A stretch of DNA of 18,470 nt, taken from positions 1 to 18,470 of the forward strand of contig JADFPM010000018.1 of assembly GCA_022562335.1 (NCBI GenBank). Reading direction: 5' to 3'. Made by a program: the position numbers and the translations under genes. Under the pieces are notes generated by a model. The model made no database searches and was not told the origin of the DNA. It was given only the letters and a program-made list of their open reading frames with translations. This document shows positions 16,235-18,470 of this stretch, in pieces (position 1 is the first letter of the stretch; every line of letters starts with the position of its first letter). This DNA is from Chloroflexota bacterium (lineage in GTDB: Bacteria > Chloroflexota > Dehalococcoidia > Lucifugimonadales > UBA3495).

Positions 16235-18470
16235 CTAAATCTTGGCCTGCCGCAGGCGCAGGGAGTTGGTCACCACCGACACCGAGCTAAAGGCCATCGC
16301 CAGGGCCGCCAGCACCGGGTTGAGGAACCCCTGATCTCCGAAAAAGAACCCCAGGCCGTCCGGGACGCCGCCCAACGCATTGAACACCGGGTAAAGGACC
16401 CCGGCCGCCACCGGAATGAGCAATACGTTGTAAAAGAACGCCCAGAACAGGTTTTGCTTGATGGTCCGTATGGTGCTGCGGCTTAATCGGATGGCCGTGA
16501 TCACCCCGCCCACGTCGCCCCTCATCAGGGTGATGTCGGCCGATTCCATAGCCACGTCGGTGCCCGTCCCCATGGCCATCCCCACGTCGGCCTGGACCAG
16601 CGCCGGGGCATCGTTGATGCCGTCGCCAACCATGGCCACCACTTTCCCCTCAGCCTGAAGCCGGCTCACCACCTTTACTTTATCCTGGGGCAATACCTCG
16701 GCTTCCACCCGGTCGATACCCAACTCTTTGGCAATGGCCATGGCCGTCTGAATGTTGTCGCCGGTGAGCATGACGACTTCCAGTCCCATCCGCTTCAAGC
16801 GGGCCACGTCCTCGGCCGACTCCGGTTTCAGTGCGTCGGCGACCGCGATGATGCCCAGGGCCCGCCCTTCCGACGACAGGAACATGGGCGTTTTGCCCGA
16901 CGCCGCCAATTCCGCCGCCGTGGCGGACAGACCATCCAACGGGATTTGGAACTCATTCATCAACGCCGCATTGCCCAGGCGAACCGTGGACCCTCCCACC
17001 TCCGCCTCGATCCCCATGCCCGGTATCGCCTTGAACCTCTGGGGTTGGTCCAGCGTCAGGCCCCGTTTCCGGGCCTCCTTAACCATAGCCTCGCCCACGG
17101 GATGCTCCGAGCCCACCTCCGCCGAAGCCCCCAGGCGCAGCAATTCCTCCTGGGAGATCGAGCCCGAGCCGGCGCCCACCACCAGATCAGTCACCACCGG
17201 CTGACCCGTGGTCAAAGTCCCCGTTTTATCCAGCACCACGACGTTGACCCGGTGGGTGATCTCCAAAGCCTGGGCGCTGCGTATCAGCACGCCGTTCTCG
17301 GCCCCCTTGCCCGTGCCCACGATTATGGCGGTGGGAGTGGCCAGACCCAAGGCGCAGGGGCAGGCGATGATCAAGATGGCCACGAATACCAGGGTGGCAA
17401 AGGTCAGGGCCGGCGGCGGCCCCAGGAAGATCCAGAATAAGAAGGCAGCCACGGCCACGCCGATGACCACCGGGACGAAGTAGGCTGCCACCTGGTCGGC
17501 CAGCCGCTGGATAGGCGCTTTGGAGCCCTGGGCATCCTCCACCAATCTTATGATCTGAGCCAATACCGTATCCCGCCCCACCTGGGTCGCCCGGAAACGG
17601 AAGGAGCCCTGCTTATTCATGGTGGCGCCGTAGACCCGGGCGCCCGCCTCTTTGTCCACCGGGATACTCTCCCCGGTAAGCATGGATTCGTCCACGGTGG
17701 AATAGCCTTCGGTTATCTCTCCATCCACCGGAATGCTTTCCCCAGGACGCACCACCACCACGTCCCCAACGGTCACCGACTCCACCGGCACGTCCACTTC
17801 CTGGCCGTCTCGCAACACCCGTGCCGTGTTGGGCCGCAGGCCGATGAGGCGGCGTATCGCCTCGGAAGTCTGCCCCTTAGCCTTGGCTTCCAGGTACCGG
17901 CCCATCAGGATCAGGGCGATGATCAGGGCCGCCGTGTCGAAATAAACGGCGGTGCCGATGCCCCTGGCCACCAGGAATTCGGGCGCAAAGGCATGAAGCA
18001 GCACCACCGCCACGCTGAACCCATAGGCCGTCGAGGTGCCGATCGCGATCAGGGTGTGCATGTTGGCGGCGCCGTGGCGCAGCGCGCCGAACCCAGACGT
18101 GTAAAAACTCCAACCAGCCCAAAACTGCACGGGAGTCGCCAACGCCCATAGCAAGAAGGGATAATAAGCCCGTTCCATCAGGGGCGGAACCCACGGCAAA
18201 AAGTGAAATGTGCCCAACAGCAACAGCACGCCGCCAATGGAGGCAAATACCAAACGGGTTCGAAGTTCGCGAATCTCCTTGACCTTGGACAGCCTCTCAA
18301 GTTCGGTTTTGGAGTCCAGGCCTTCATCCGGCACGCCTTCCACCCGGTACCCGGCGTTTTTCACCGCCTCTTGGAAACCGGCCAGTCCGGCCACACCGGG
18401 AATGTATTCCACGGACGCCCTTTCGGTGGCCAGGTTCACCTGGGTCTGGGATACACCGGGCACTCCGTTC
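16235..18470 (-). CDS. copA: Cu(I)-exporting P1B-type ATPase (5' end cut by window edge)
   Basis: The frame is open to the right edge, so at least the N-terminal copper-binding domain start is missing. The visible part has 742 codons from an in-frame GTG at 18463, which is internal: NGVPGVSQTQVNLATERASV is the second half of a heavy-metal-associated domain whose CxxC lies beyond the edge. Numbered from that GTG: membrane helices from about 70; the actuator TGES at 263-266; the membrane CPC at 368-370; the phosphorylation motif DKTGT with D412; the HP pair at 454-455; and GDGIND at 613-618. FFYN in the seventh helix (676-679) and MAFSSVSVVTNS in the last helix (723-734) match the copper(I) subgroup rather than the zinc or cadmium subgroup. 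The enzyme uses ATP to pump Cu(I) out across the membrane. The YHS gene follows 114 bp downstream. The gene symbol reflects family assignment only. Confidence 0.95.
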   Translation of the reverse strand, partial: NGVPGVSQTQVNLATERASVEYIPGVAGLAGFQEAVKNAGYRVEGVPDEGLDSKTELERLSKVKEIRELRTRLVFASIGGVLLLLGTFHFLPWVPPLMERAYYPFLLWALATPVQFWAGWSFYTSGFGALRHGAANMHTLIAIGTSTAYGFSVAVVLLHAFAPEFLVARGIGTAVYFDTAALIIALILMGRYLEAKAKGQTSEAIRRLIGLRPNTARVLRDGQEVDVPVESVTVGDVVVVRPGESIPVDGEITEGYSTVDESMLTGESIPVDKEAGARVYGATMNKQGSFRFRATQVGRDTVLAQIIRLVEDAQGSKAPIQRLADQVAAYFVPVVIGVAVAAFLFWIFLGPPPALTFATLVFVAILIIACPCALGLATPTAIIVGTGKGAENGVLIRSAQALEITHRVNVVVLDKTGTLTTGQPVVTDLVVGAGSGSISQEELLRLGASAEVGSEHPVGEAMVKEARKRGLTLDQPQRFKAIPGMGIEAEVGGSTVRLGNAALMNEFQIPLDGLSATAAELAASGKTPMFLSSEGRALGIIAVADALKPESAEDVARLKRMGLEVVMLTGDNIQTAMAIAKELGIDRVEAEVLPQDKVKVVSRLQAEGKVVAMVGDGINDAPALVQADVGMAMGTGTDVAMESADITLMRGDVGGVITAIRLSRSTIRTIKQNLFWAFFYNVLLIPVAAGVLYPVFNALGGVPDGLGFFFGDQGFLNPVLAALAMAFSSVSVVTNSLRLRQAKI

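Noticed and set aside
18461..18463. GTG at 18463 as the true start of the copper ATPase
   Set aside because: It falls inside the heavy-metal-associated domain (NGVPGVSQ...), and the frame is open to the window edge, so the gene starts outside the window.

Overview
This is an 18.5 kb stretch of a GC-rich bacterial chromosome with mostly housekeeping genes. Three things suggest a Chloroflexota-type (Dehalococcoidia or SAR202-like) organism: the Gram-positive-style short-linker beta' architecture, the SecA sequence with its NBD1 insertion and VDEVDNILID motif, and a metabolic neighbourhood of a hydantoinase-like amidohydrolase beside an MFS carrier. That placement is inference from sequence style, not a search result. 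The centre is core genome. The edges look more accessory, with dispersed-repeat-like DNA at both the left end and the secA/YHS gap.

Left block, minus strand (about 1-3006): an MFS transporter (GTG start at 3006) is followed after 29 bp by a dihydropyrimidinase/hydantoinase-family amidohydrolase. A repeat-rich gap of about 130 bp then leads to the first 25 codons of another minus-strand gene that runs off the left edge. The MFS and hydantoinase genes are very probably co-transcribed and would couple transport to hydrolysis of a cyclic amide or related compound. Residues expected to contact substrate differ from classical D-hydantoinase, so the substrate is open.

Central block, plus strand (3360-15712): a consensus sigma-70 promoter (TTGACA, 16 bp, TATAAT) drives rpoB, then rpoC with a 1-nt stop/start overlap, then pyrD, whose reading frame overlaps the end of rpoC. 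This puts RNA polymerase beta and beta' in one transcript with dihydroorotate dehydrogenase. No rplJ/rplL genes precede rpoB; the upstream neighbour is the divergent MFS gene. The beta' subunit has a low-complexity acidic insertion near its N-terminus and an acidic C-terminal tail of about 90-100 residues. A perfect 32-bp palindrome lies just after the rpoC stop, inside the N-terminal part of the pyrD frame. secA follows after a 200-bp gap with its own ribosome-binding site.

Right block, minus strand (15893-18470): a Cu(I)-type P1B ATPase (5' end cut by the window) followed by a small YHS-domain metal-binding protein, a likely copper export and handling pair. Two short palindromes lie in the gap between them. 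secA and the YHS gene converge on a 109-bp REP/MITE-like element with two related hairpin arms.

I see no phage, CRISPR, transposase, tRNA or rRNA gene, and no clear new defence or mobile system. The points that best repay follow-up are the beta' acidic segments, the rpoC/pyrD palindrome, the repeat elements and the altered hydantoinase pocket.
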